From the NCBI GenBank assembly GCA_023213315.1, contig JAKCPI010005160.1, positions 1-64,000 of the forward strand: a stretch of DNA of 64,000 nucleotides, read 5' to 3'. Shown here piece by piece: positions 47,881 to 57,011 of this stretch. Position numbers and translations under genes: made by a program. The notes below the pieces were generated by a model, which was not told the origin of the DNA, made no database searches, and was given only the letters and a program-made list of their open reading frames with translations. Origin of the DNA: Euborellia annulipes (taxonomy: Eukaryota; Arthropoda; Insecta; Dermaptera; Anisolabididae). Position 1 is the first letter of the stretch, and every line of letters starts with the position of its first letter.

Positions 47881-48780
47881 TTTTAAATGTTTTAGAGAAT
47901 TTATTTGTTTTCTAGTTCAAAGGGGAGTCAAAAGAATGAAAATAAATTTTAAAAATTAATGTGGTTTAAAGTTGCTTTTTGAATAAATAAAAATAAAAAG
48001 CTCGGCAGCATTTTCAAATAAATTTCCTCGTTTTGGATCAAGTTTCATTATAAAATTCACTTTCTTTCAGAATGAAGAAGACTGCAATGAATTATGAGCA
48101 ATATGAAAAAAAAAACGACTTTTTAATATTAAAATATTTTTGGTTGTCTGACATATAGGCCTATTTGAAAAAAAAAGAAGAATATATGGATTAGCAAAAA
48201 ATTCAATATTGAATTTGGAATTTGTTCGAAAAAAATGGTTCAATTAATTTCTAATTTAATTAATTCAGTTGTAATGGTATTTTTAATTTAGATATTTTAA
48301 AATTCATTTTTTCGTTAAGAGAAATTTTATAAAATCGCAATGGCAAAACAATTCTTCTTATCCTTCGCCGTTGAGATGTTATAAGAACAAGAATTAACAA
48401 ATACATCTTCATAAATTTAAAAAATTGATAAATTACAGTACAGAATATTTAAAGAAGGCGATCAGCTGAACGGATAAAGCTGTTAACTTAGAATCCTGAG
48501 TAGAAACCAACTCATGGCAAAAAATTAATCCTGCTGAGGAAATAGAAACCCGCCTCAGTATACTCCCGTGAAAGTTACTCCCCGGACGTGTCAGTTCTGA
48601 CACTAATAAATGAAGAGAGATATTTAAATAGGGTAAAAATCTTAGAATTAGTCCAAAGGAGAGTGAATAGGCTGAAATTTCTAATTTCGATTCTACGCTC
48701 TCTCTGTTTATTCTTTGAGCTATTGATGTATTATGAATGATTAAAAATAGGAATGTATTTTTCGGAGATAACATCCATCT
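47881..48780. other. intergenic, no confident gene
   Basis: AT-rich to about 48.43 kb. A minus-strand frame of 113 codons (48433-48774) has no recognisable domain and its amino-acid pattern (Leu/Ser/Ile-rich) fits chance. The stretch GCTGAACGGATAAAGC near 48.47 kb is faintly SINE-like. Confidence 0.35.
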
Positions 48781-49262
48781 ATCGTATCGTGACCAGTGAG
48801 CTACCGATCTGTCTAGGCTTGGATTTGGTGATGATGATGCTAATGGAGGACTAAGGACCAGAGACGCTGTGCTGGATGTGATGAAGTGAAGCCCACCTGG
48901 TCAAAAGGTGGCCGAGAGCAGTCAACCATCTCGAAAAAAGGGGAGACGGGGGACGGGGGACGGGGGAGGCCCAAAGCCGTAGTTGGGGCGAGGCCCCCGG
49001 GGCCCCCGACCCTCGGATTGTATGCAAATGCTTGGGGCCCACGCTAACACAGCCAACACGACAACCCATTTCCTCATAATAGACACAAGCCAGAGCTTTT
49101 TACCTGTAATAACACGCCAGACCCGGCATACTAAACACCGCGGATCTTCCAAATGGCTTTCGCCATTAGCTCATTAGGCTGGTTCGATTGCGAACAAATA
49201 AAGAACACCCTCACCTCACTCCTAGACATAGGCCTGCATAAAAGCAGCGCGGTGATGATGAT
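48780..49262. repeat. GC-rich interspersed segment bounded by TGATGATGAT
   Basis: A GC-rich island with three GACGGGG units at 48.945-48.967 kb and TGATGATGATG near 48830 and again near 49250. The right part (CTCCTAGACATAGGCCTGCA then TGATGATGAT) looks like the 3' tail of a non-LTR element. Frames on both strands are open because of base composition. It may be a LINE/SINE piece or a CpG island; no protein motif supports either. Confidence 0.4.
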
Positions 49263-49530
49263 TTCGATTTCATGTTTAGAATAATCTTGAAAGAAAAGGA
49301 GAGCTCCAATTAAATGTTCAATAAAGAATTTATTGAATATGGAAGATTAATAAAAGTAATTTGTGAGATTAAGTATAATATTTTCACTTTACTTCTGCGG
49401 TCTTCAATTTTGCAACTCAAAATATTTCACGGACTACTTTAGAGAGAGAGAAAAAATTAAAAATTTTCATTTATTATACTGGCTGTGAGTATTGAATATA
49501 CATGTATGAATGGAGGCAGTCAAGAAAAAA
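49263..49530. other. AT-rich spacer
   Basis: No feature recognised. Confidence 0.4.
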
Positions 49531-49852
49531 ATAAAAAACAAATTAATCTGTGGACGTTTCGAGCGCCAATCACGCTCTTCCTCGGGACCTGGGGCCACAA
49601 CAAACGTTTATTATAAATCAATACGAACAATATATTTTTTTAATAACATTATAAATATAGAGCTATAAGAATCTTACAGTCTAAGTGTCAATTTTTACTG
49701 ATGGTAGTAATTCGATTATCATTTGACATCAATAAAATGAAATTTGTGTGTGTTTTTTGCAGTCCCGATGAAGAGCATGATTGGCGATCGAAACATCAAC
49801 AGGTAAATTTGTTTTTTATTTTTCCCATCCCATACATCTATATTAAAAATTT
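49531..49852. repeat. inverted repeat with degenerate ribozyme-like motifs
   Basis: The left arm (minus strand) and right arm (plus strand) share GAAGAGC-TGATTGGCG-TCGAAAC, AATTTGTTTTTTATTTTT and a CATACAT..TATAT end. The left motif has CCGAGGA, helix II GAGCG/CGCTC, GAAAC and GTC; the right has CCGATGA, then GAAACATC. The U4 position of the core is C in both, and helix I does not pair well, so these look like decayed members of the group at 25 and 52 kb, again facing outward. Confidence 0.7.
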
Positions 49853-50235
49853 TCTTTGTTATCCTAGAGTTTGATTTTTGTCCATATGTAATATTTCTAT
49901 ACCGTTGTCATCCTTAACGTAATGGTTTCCCCGCCCCCAAAAAATGGTAAAAAGTCAGAGCCGAAAACAATAGAGCACAGGTGAGAGTGGAAAGAAACAT
50001 TCTTCATTTGTGGTGTTAACAAAAGTGTAGTGTATGTCAACACGAGTACTATGATTATTAATTACTAAACTCCACCCACACTCTACTTTCACCAGCTATC
50101 AGGAAATTGAAATTTTTCTCTGGATTGGTTTTAAACAAAGCTTTATATTTAGTTAAATATATTGATAAGGCGAGATGTGGAGGAGAGCCAGCCACCAGGA
50201 TCGAAGACGTTTAGGCCAAATTCGGTTGTTTAAGC
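49853..50235. other. intergenic, no gene seen
   Basis: Mixed composition; no repeat ends or exon signals recognised. Confidence 0.4.
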
Positions 50236-50243
50236 CATTAAAA

Positions 50244-50491
50244 CAGTGGCGGATTAATGCAATTTTGTCGGGGGGGCGGTTTTTTTTTTTAATTTTTTTT
50301 TATTTAAGGACTTTGTGGGCATCTATGGTCATTTAGACCCCTTTCCTATTTATTTAAATTGATTGGTAACAAATTCAATTGAAATTAAAGCCCGGAAATC
50401 ATAATTTCTTTAGATTACTAGTTTTTATAACATTGTGAATTTCTTCTCGGGGGGGGATCGCCCCCTCGCCCCCCCTTTAATCCGCCCCCTG
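50244..50491. mobile_element. hAT-type MITE, 248 bp, perfect TSD
   Basis: The ends CAGTGGCGGATTAATGC and, in reverse complement, CAGGGGGCGGATTAAAGG flank an AT-rich core with G/C runs just inside. The 8-bp duplication CATTAAAA is perfect (50236-50243 and 50492-50499). Confidence 0.94.
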
Positions 50492-50562
50492 CATTAAAAT
50501 ATTTACAGTAAACTTTGCTTAACTAATACATTATTTTAAACAATTTTTAACATTTTCCTTAA

Positions 50563-51430
50563 GAGGGCTCTGGAGCGAAGTAGTTACGCATGTTTTTCCC
50601 GCTAAGATGGCGTTGTGTGTCATAAAAAGAAGCCCCAAAAAATCAAGTAATTCAAAAATTTTCCAAGAGATGTCAGAATGGTAGCTAATAATATTTAATG
50701 CATTTGGTTGATTTTCATTGATCTTTTAACAATAAATACTTTATAAATGTTATTATATATTATGTATCTTTTATAAAAGAATAAAAATATATAAATATAA
50801 GCGATATCGGTTAATACTATATCGTCTGTTAGACTAGCCTGCCATCTTTTGCAAGAATGCTGAACTAATTTGACAGTTGATTTTTAAATAAATCATCTAA
50901 GCTTATTTTAAAAATTTCTTAAGGTGCAGTATCGGGGTGCTAATTTTGGACTTCCAGCGGCTACAATTTTGAAGTTCATCGATCTCAAATTTATATAAAA
51001 TTAAAGATTATTGGGACTGATCTGTAACTTATAGAAGTTTATTTGCTTGATTTTCAAACAAAAAAATTATTTTTTACGATTAATCGTATTAAATAAAAGT
51101 CATTTAAAAAAACTCTATAAGTTGTGGATGATCTAAATAAGTAATCATTGTGTTATGAAATAATTAATTCATTTACCGTTAATTAATTAGCTGGAAAGTC
51201 TAGAATGAAATGGATTTAGTTGCGTGTTTTCTAATGGGGGAACACAACGCCATCTGGTGCCGCCTCGAGTCAATCGTGTTTTAGACGGTCGCTCCTGAGA
51301 CGGCCCCTTAACTTATATATTGTGATTGAATAGTAAAGTTAAGGTCCAAAAGCGATTTGCCTATGTATTACAATGTAAATATGCATATTAGTCTGAAGCG
51401 AATTTAGAAATGCTCTTGTCAAATATTTTT
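50563..51430. mobile_element. piggyBac-like type D copy, carrying an inserted type C element
   Basis: TTAA at 50559-50562 precedes AGGGCTCTGGAGCGAAGTAG, and the sequence then follows the 46.2 kb element in reverse (GTTACGCATGTTTTTCCCGC, GCAAGAATGCTGAACTAATT). At 50919-50922 a TTAA is occupied by a type C element. After 51311 weak type D similarity (ATTGTGATTGAATAGTAA) resumes. The far end was not located; 51430 is approximate. Confidence 0.7.
50923..51307. mobile_element. piggyBac-like type C copy, 385 bp
   Basis: TTAA flanks both sides (50919-50922, 51308-51311). The left end GGTGCAGTATCGGGGTGC and interior (GCTAATTTTGGA, CAATTTTGAAG, AATTAGCTGGAA, AACGCCATCT) match the 15.2 kb element. The right end in reverse complement, GGGGCCGTCTCAGGAGCGAC, also contains the CAGGAGCGAC of type D, showing the two types are related. 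Confidence 0.85.
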
Positions 51431-52252
51431 CCTTAATTTATAAATTGATATAAATTTTTTAAGAGGATCAAAGAGAAGCCATGTTAATTATATTAATCTT
51501 TCTATTATAAATTTATTAGAAAGCAAGTTATTTTTTAATCTTGATAAATTCGACACTCTCAGTCAGAAAATTCTTTCTAATTTATTATTATTTAATATCA
51601 AAAATGATTGTATTGTTCACAAAAAACAAATTCCATACTATTGTTTGTGTAATATTTAACCGGGTGAGATTTCGATTTGCCAGCAGCAGAGGACGGTGTT
51701 TTTTTTTTTTTTTTTTTTTTTGTTTTTTTGGCGAGTCGTGCGCCGGCGGCAGTGGCGTTGGCACGCGAGGCACGCGTGCCACGCCACGCGTGCCACTCGC
51801 CTCCTCTCCGGGATCTAATTGTGTTCCTGTCGTGTCTCTAGTGGTTACCATCCCGTCTGATTCAGGTCATCCGAGAGGTCAAAAAACCTTAGGCCAGGCA
51901 CACCTAAAGCTCGCAACGCGTTTTATTCCAAATAATCGACTCAATTAACTGATTGAAGGGTGGGGGATTGTCCGATAAAATTAACTAAAAAAAAAATACT
52001 AATAGAAAATGTAACAAAGGCGTACCGAGAAATTTATAATTGGAGGGGGGGAGGGGGAGGGGGAGTCCAGGACCTATACAAACATCTTAATTGTTACTTA
52101 ATTGAAAAGATTTGGTTCATTGGTTCATGCTGAGGTTCTCAATAAATTTTGGTAGGCCTTTTAGCACCGTCAAAGGGCCAGTGGTCACATACAGCCAGGC
52201 GGCGGGCATACAGCAGAAGGAATTTTTTACAAATCCATTAATTTTCTATTTT
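51431..52252. other. intergenic with CpG-rich palindromic patch at 51.73-51.81 kb
   Basis: After a T-run (51700-51720), the stretch at 51729-51815 is strongly CpG-rich, with overlapping palindromes (GGCACGCGTGCC, CACGCGTG twice). A CAGTGGCGTTGGC start inside it resembles a hAT end. The long + frame across it is translated poly-T and GC-rich sequence, not a gene. At 52.17-52.22 kb a phrase (GGTCACATACAGCCAGG) matches the LINE 3' UTR-like text at 27.82 kb. G-rich runs lie at 52.04-52.07 kb. Confidence 0.45.
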
Positions 52253-52296
52253 TATCAAGGAAGGATTGCTAAAGAAGAGACTTGCAGCCAAATATT

Positions 52297-52348
52297 TTAT
52301 TGGGCCGACGTTTCGGTCTCGATAGAGGCCATCTTCAGGGCCCAATAA
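52297..52348 (-). ncRNA. hammerhead-ribozyme-like motif (left, minus)
   Basis: Minus strand: helix I strand TTATTGGGCC, core CTGAAGA (52338-52332), helix II (GG/CC and CTC/GAG with one mismatch), GAAAC, GTC cleavage triplet (after 52307), then GGCCCAATAA. The two helix I strands pair over 10 consecutive Watson-Crick pairs. Helix III is minimal (AC-GT with no loop), as described for retroelement hammerheads that work as dimers. One extra T lies between the core box and helix II. Activity not shown. Confidence 0.65.
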
Positions 52349-52399
52349 GTGTCAAGAAAGTATATATATTATATTTTGCATTAGGCAGCTATGTGTAAT

Positions 52400-52522
52400 C
52401 AGTGACGCAACCAGAATTTGCTTCTGGGGGGGTTTTGAAAAAAATTAAACCTAAGAAAATTACGGAGAGGAGGGGGAGGCCTGAAGCCCCAAACCCCCCC
52501 CCCCCTGGCTAAGTGCCTAAAC
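52400..52522. mobile_element. decayed hAT-type MITE
   Basis: The left end CAGTGACGCAACCAGAATTTG is followed by a G-run; the right end CCCCCTGGCTAAGTGCC is a damaged version of CCTGGCTACGCCACTG. No target duplication is left. It lies inside the ribozyme-flanked element. Confidence 0.55.
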
Positions 52523-53008
52523 AGAGGAAAAACGAATTTCAATTTTTATATAGGCCTAAACAATAAAAAAAAAGTTATTTTTAGTTATTTTCGCTAGTAC
52601 TATAAAAAAATAAGCAATTTTTGTTTTTGTTAAAATTTTATTTAAATAAAATCAAATAAACTTATTACTAATGTGTTTATTAAAGCTTTTGTGGTTTGTA
52701 TTATTGTTATTATTACTATTTTTATTTTTTACACAGTATACTTTTTATAAGGAACTTTTTTTTTTAAATAAAAAGAAAGGCTATTTTTTACTTTCTCTTA
52801 TTTTCTTTTCTATTTGTAATATACCGTACAATATATAATATATAGCAGTTTGAATTTTTTCTCTCCTGGTGTGCCCTGGGGTTAAAACCTTAAAAAAAAA
52901 CCCTGTGTGTAATGATACTGATCAGGTGAGAGATAATTGCAAGATCTCTCACTTGATGAGGATCTTTGCAATCATTACACGAAGTTGCCTAATGCACTTT
53001 CTTGACAC

Positions 53009-53060
53009 TTATTGGGCCCTGAAGATGGCCTCTATCGAAATCGAAACGTCGGCCCAATAA
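53009..53060 (+). ncRNA. hammerhead-ribozyme-like motif (right, plus)
   Basis: TTATTGGGCC (53009-53018), CTGAAGA (53019-53025), helix II region 53026-53042, GAAAC (53043-53047), GTC (53048-53050, predicted cut after C53050) and GGCCCAATAA. Helix I is again a perfect 10 bp. Helix II is weaker than in the left copy (AAATC replaces GAGACC), so this one is less likely to be active. Confidence 0.55.
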
Positions 53061-53100
53061 AATATTTAATGAAAAAATTTGGCTGCACCCTTCCTTGATA

Positions 53101-53917
53101 CAACTCAACAGTCACAACTACAATATTTTCTATTTTTTGTTAATTGCTACAGGACTCTGTGTGACCCCTCCTGACTAGATGGAAGATCCACTGAGGGCGG
53201 GTTGTTGTAACTAGTTTATTAATATATTACAAGAACAAAAAAAAAATAAAAATTTTAAATTTAAATATATTTCAGATACACAAAGGGAAATGAGTATAGT
53301 TGAATATGGATGTTTTTTCATTCAGCCAAAGACGCTGAATAAGCATCAATTGTGAATAAGAGGCGATTATAAATCATAACAACAACGAAATTGATTTTTC
53401 AATTGGATTTAAATTAAACTTTTCCAAAGAAACTATAAGCACGAGAGAAAGAGAGGTATATTCTGCAAAATTGTTTATTAATCAAATTTAAATTAATTTC
53501 TTATAAAGTTCAAAAGATATATTTTTTTCATATTCATGAATTCCATTGACAAAATACGGAGGTGAAGTTTAATTTCAAATAAATATTAGACTGGAATAAA
53601 AGAGGAAGAATCGCAGCCGAAGCTCGGGTTACTCATGTTCATGTGAAAATCTGAGTGAAAAATTTCTATCTGAGTCACAACCTATTATAATTTTTTTTAA
53701 TTTAATTTACGGGAATATGGAATTTGCATTTCTCGTTTTTACTTTTTATATGGACCCTGTTATGCAATGGTGTGTCAAAGACCAAACATCGAGTTTTGAG
53801 AAAATCAGCATTAAAGTTTTTCTGATTTAAATTGTTTTGATTAGATTATATATCATTTTTTTTGTCAATTGTGCAAGTAAATACTGTAATTATGGCAGAT
53901 ATTCATAAATTATCTCT
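53101..53917. other. intergenic, no gene seen
   Basis: AT-rich. The phrase GACCCTGTTATGCAATGGTGTGTC at 53.76 kb is found inverted at 57.62 kb, marking another low-copy repeat. Confidence 0.45.
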
Positions 53918-54009
53918 AAAAATCTGGTGTGACTGGCGCACAGCACACAACTTTCTCTTACCCTTCGGTAAGAGAAAGTTGCGCACTGTGCTGGTCACAC
54001 CAGATTTTT
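53918..54009. repeat. terminal hairpin of family A (reverse copy)
   Basis: Arms AAAAATCTGGTGTGACTGGC... and ...GGTCACACCAGATTTTT meet at CTCTTACC-CTTC-GGTAAGAG. It would form a hairpin of about 44 bp with minor mismatches, the best preserved in the window. Confidence 0.9.
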
Positions 54010-54459
54010 TGTGTCGAGATATATTTAGTTGCCGATAGCACCTTAGTTTCAAACTTGGAATTTAAATGTTGACTGCTTGAAATAAACTATGGTTATTTTT
54101 AAAAATTTTAATCTCATATTTGGACATTTTATACACAATAGAGAATCGTAAATAAATACAAAATTTCATAAGAATTGGAAAAAAAAATTTTAAATGCCTA
54201 AAAAGTTTCAAAGGGGACCCCCTTTTGAATACAACAAAATACAAATCCCTATAGGAAATTAACATTAGGCCTATGAGAGAAGGCGGAGAGACAGACGATA
54301 ATGTTTGCAAATGAGAGAGAGAGATATATATATGTTTTCTCCTAAGCAATTAAAGACACAAATAAATGGGAATTTAAATAATAATTGATTTTTAATCTAA
54401 TAAAAAGAAAAAGATTTAAATTCCGTTACCATGGCAACCATTTCTATCTTTCCTATGAA

Positions 54460-55266
54460 GAACAAGAGTAAAGTGGTCTCCAGAAGATTTCAACGGCAAA
54501 ATGAGAATATACATTTTAAAGAGCATCTAAAAAATAATTGATTTTTGAATTTTAAAAAAATCCTTGGAGGGAATTTTGAGAAAATCGAAAAAAACTGAAA
54601 AAAGTACATCAGTAAAGTACTAGTACTTTTTGGCCGATTTTGTTCAAAAGCTTATTTTGAGCGTGTGGGAAGGTACCTAAGTTAAATATAAAATTTCAAT
54701 CCGGTAGCTCAATTCCTTCATGCTAAAAGAACAAGAGTAAAGTGGTCTCCAGAAGATTTCAACGGCAAAATGAGAATATACATTTTAAAGAGCATCTAAA
54801 AAATAATTGATTTTTGAATTTAAAAAAAAATCCTTGGAGGGAATTTTGAGAAAATCGAAAAAAACTGAAAAAGTACATCAGTAAAGTACTAGTACTTTTT
54901 GGCCGATTTTGTTCAAAAGCTTATTTTGAGCGTGTGGGAAGGTACCTAAGTTAAATATAAAATTTCAATCCGGTAGCTCAATTCCTTCATGCTAAAAGAA
55001 CAAGAGTAAAGTGGTCTCCAGAAGATTTCAACGGCAAAATGAGAATATACATTTTAAAGAGCATCTAAAAAATAATTGATTTTTTGAATTTAAAAAAAAA
55101 TCCTTGGAGGGAATTTTGAGAAAATCGAAAAAAACTGAAAAAGTACATCAGTAAAGTACTAGTACTTTTTGGCCGATTTTGTTCAAAAGCTTATTTTGAG
55201 CGTGTGGGAAGGTACCTAAGTTAAATATAAAATTTCAATCCGGTAGCTCAATTCCTTCATGCTAAA
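54460..55266 (-). repeat. three tandem 269-bp copies within family A
   Basis: Units start at 54460, 54729 and 54998 (GAACAAGAGTAAAGTGGTCT), each ending TCAATTCCTTCATGCTAAA. They are nearly identical, differing mainly in A-run length, so the triplication is recent compared with the age of the family. Confidence 0.95.
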
Positions 55267-55276
55267 AATCTGTCCA

Positions 55277-55311
55277 CACATACATACATACATACATACA
55301 TACATACATAC
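55277..55311 (+). repeat. CATA tetranucleotide microsatellite
   Basis: About eight CATA units at the truncated end of the family A copy. Confidence 0.95.
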
Positions 55312-55314
55312 ACA

Positions 55315-55446
55315 CAGCGGCGTAACCAGCCTTTGAGGGCGGGGGGGGGCGAAGCTCAACTAGGGCGCCGATTTTCCAGGGGGCTCCGCCCCTGGACCCC
55401 CTTGCTCGCCTTCGGCGAGCAATTGCCCGCCTTCGGCGGGCAAATT
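55315..55446. mobile_element. hAT-type left end with two stable hairpins
   Basis: CAGCGGCGTAACCAGCC at 55315 is a hAT-like left end followed by a G-run. At 55404-55420 GCTCGCCTTCGGCGAGC and at about 55422-55443 TTGCCCGCCTTCGGCGGGC are two consecutive GC-rich perfect hairpins with TTC loops. The second recurs at the window's first bases. The right end was not found. Confidence 0.6.
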
Positions 55447-56045
55447 TCTTACATCCTGTAATTTCCTCAGCGAATTTGTTTATATTTACATGTTTTTTAA
55501 TGACGCCTGTATGATTTTGTTTTGATTTTTCTTTGCTTTTACGAAAAATGTCGTTTTCTTCTGTGATTATTTCAAAAACTATTCAGTTTTCCGAAAAATA
55601 TCAAAGAATAAAAACTTGTTAAAATTGAGTAATTTATCATAATATAACAAAGAAATTGAAAATTTCGAAATTTTTGAAAAAACTTATTAGGTAAAGTACT
55701 ACTTCCAAGTGACGTATTTACTCCAAAAGTTGATAGAAATCTACAATTTTAGTGTAAGGAGCATATACCAAATTTCATCTAACTAGCTGCTTTGGTTTTT
55801 AAGCAATCGTGTTCACACACACACACACAGACGTAATTCCAAAAGAATATACGAGAAAGTCACGGGGAGGTCATTCCCCATATTTTTTTTTTAACACACA
55901 ATTTTTTCCCATTCACACTCACACTCACACACATGCACACTGTCTTTTCGGCAACTTAGGCCATATAAGACTTTGACTTTGACATTTGGTATCCAAATGG
56001 CTTAAATAAAATCATCAGACTGCCTGGGATCCGAACCCCCGATTA
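55447..56045. repeat. repeat family B copy 2 and SINE-like B-box
   Basis: 55.70-55.89 kb matches the 47.67-47.88 kb repeat (GACGTATTTACTCCAAAAG, CTACAATTTTAGTGTAAG), with an ACAC run inside. At 56.02-56.04 kb the minus strand has GGGGGTTCGGATCCCAGG, resembling a pol III B-box of a SINE. The rest is AT-rich. Confidence 0.6.
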
Positions 56046-56312
56046 GAGCCCTGCACGGGTACGGGGTGGCACGTAGGCCCGTTACCTACCCGGCCCGCGG
56101 ACCGGGCCGGGCGGGCTTTGGAGGCCATGAAAAAATTACGGGCGGGTAGCAAGTCTAAATAAATTGGTTCGGGCGGACGGGCATGCAAATGAAATTTTAT
56201 TTAAAAATTGCTAGACATTCGTTCATTCATTCACTAAATCTCGGGCGGGAATGGGCGGATTTGAAATAATTCCGGGCGGGCTCGGGCGGGCCTGAAGAAT
56301 GGTAAAGCCCTT
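56046..56312. mobile_element. GC-rich element, hAT-like ends
   Basis: It begins AGAGCCCTGCACGGGTACGG and ends near AATGGTAAAGCCCTTTC. The interior is rich in CGGGCGGG/CCGGCCCG words on both sides. The AGAGCCCTGCACGGG start is that of a known type of hAT non-autonomous family, but the right end is damaged and no duplication was found. Confidence 0.5.
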
Positions 56313-57011
56313 TCATTTTGAGAAAATCGAAAAAAACTGAAAAACTACATCAGTAAAATACTAGTACTTTTTGGCCAATTTTGATTAAAAGCTTATTTTC
56401 ACGGTCCCGGGGGGTGTTTAACTTAAATATAACATTTCAGTCTCATAGCTCAATTCGTTCATGCTTAAAAAAGTTTTGAATTTCAAAAAATTAAATATTA
56501 AGGCTTATACGAATCCTGAGTAAATCTCCACAGCCTTAAAACATCAAATTAAGGCTTATATATTGCAAAATAAAAAAATTTTAATTATAAAGCCTCTATA
56601 TACGTTATTTATTATTTTTGGAATTAAATTCATTTAAAATAGTAGAATTCAAGTTGTAATATAATTTTAAAAGAAAACAATCAGTTTTTTAAGACAATCG
56701 ATGAAAAGAATATGATAAAATCACATACGCTGGGCTATATTTTAGAGGCCGTAGGGCGCCTATGCCGGTTCCGGGGGGCGCCAAGGGCTCGATGCGCCTG
56801 GGGCGGGGGGGGCTCGAGCCCCCCTCGCCCCCCCCCCCCTGGTTACGCCACTGCATACACACACACAGACCAATTTGCGGGACCCACTTTTTTTGGACTC
56901 AGGGGACCTCAAAACATGTATATCCATCAAAATCTCGACATCGAATTTTTGACATGATCGCAATACTTTCTCTCTCTATATATTTCATATATAGGCTAAG
57001 AGAAAGTAAAA
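56313..57011 (-). repeat. family A repeat, reverse, interrupted
   Basis: The first part (GAGAAAATCGAAAAAAACTG to TCATGCTTAAAA, to about 56470) is separated by about 385 bp of other sequence from the second part (GGACTCAGGGGACCTCAAAA to GGCTAAGAGAAAGT, 56880-57011). The inserted DNA ends in CCTGGTTACGCCACTG, a hAT right end, at about 56853. Confidence 0.8.

Larger units (their letters stand above)
52253..53100. repeat. element with divergent hammerhead-like motifs at both ends
   Basis: Arms 52253-52393 and 52980-53100 are inverted copies (ATCAAGGAAGG...GCAGCCAAATATTTTATTGG on the left, the complement on the right through CTTTCTTGACACTTATTGGG). Each arm holds a hammerhead-like motif reading outward. 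The unique interior (about 590 bp) includes a decayed hAT element (52400-52520) and the phrase AAAGCTTTTGTGGTTTGTAT. No coding sequence. Confidence 0.88.
53918..55267 (-). repeat. family A repeat, reverse, with triplicated internal segment
   Basis: The copy starts with the long hairpin, then follows the 4.7-5.7 kb reference in reverse (TTGACTGCTTGAAATAAACT, GTTACCATGGCAACC). From 54460 the remaining segment is present three times. The end proper (GGTAAGAGAAAGT) is absent; the copy stops at a CATA microsatellite. Confidence 0.9.

Noticed and set aside
48983..49177. Protein-coding gene in the 48.8-49.3 kb GC-rich segment
   Set aside because: Frames on both strands lack motifs, and the segment has repeat-like TGATGATGAT borders.
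51541..51948. 135-aa protein with Phe-run
   Set aside because: It translates a poly-T tract and a CpG-rich repeat; no domain.
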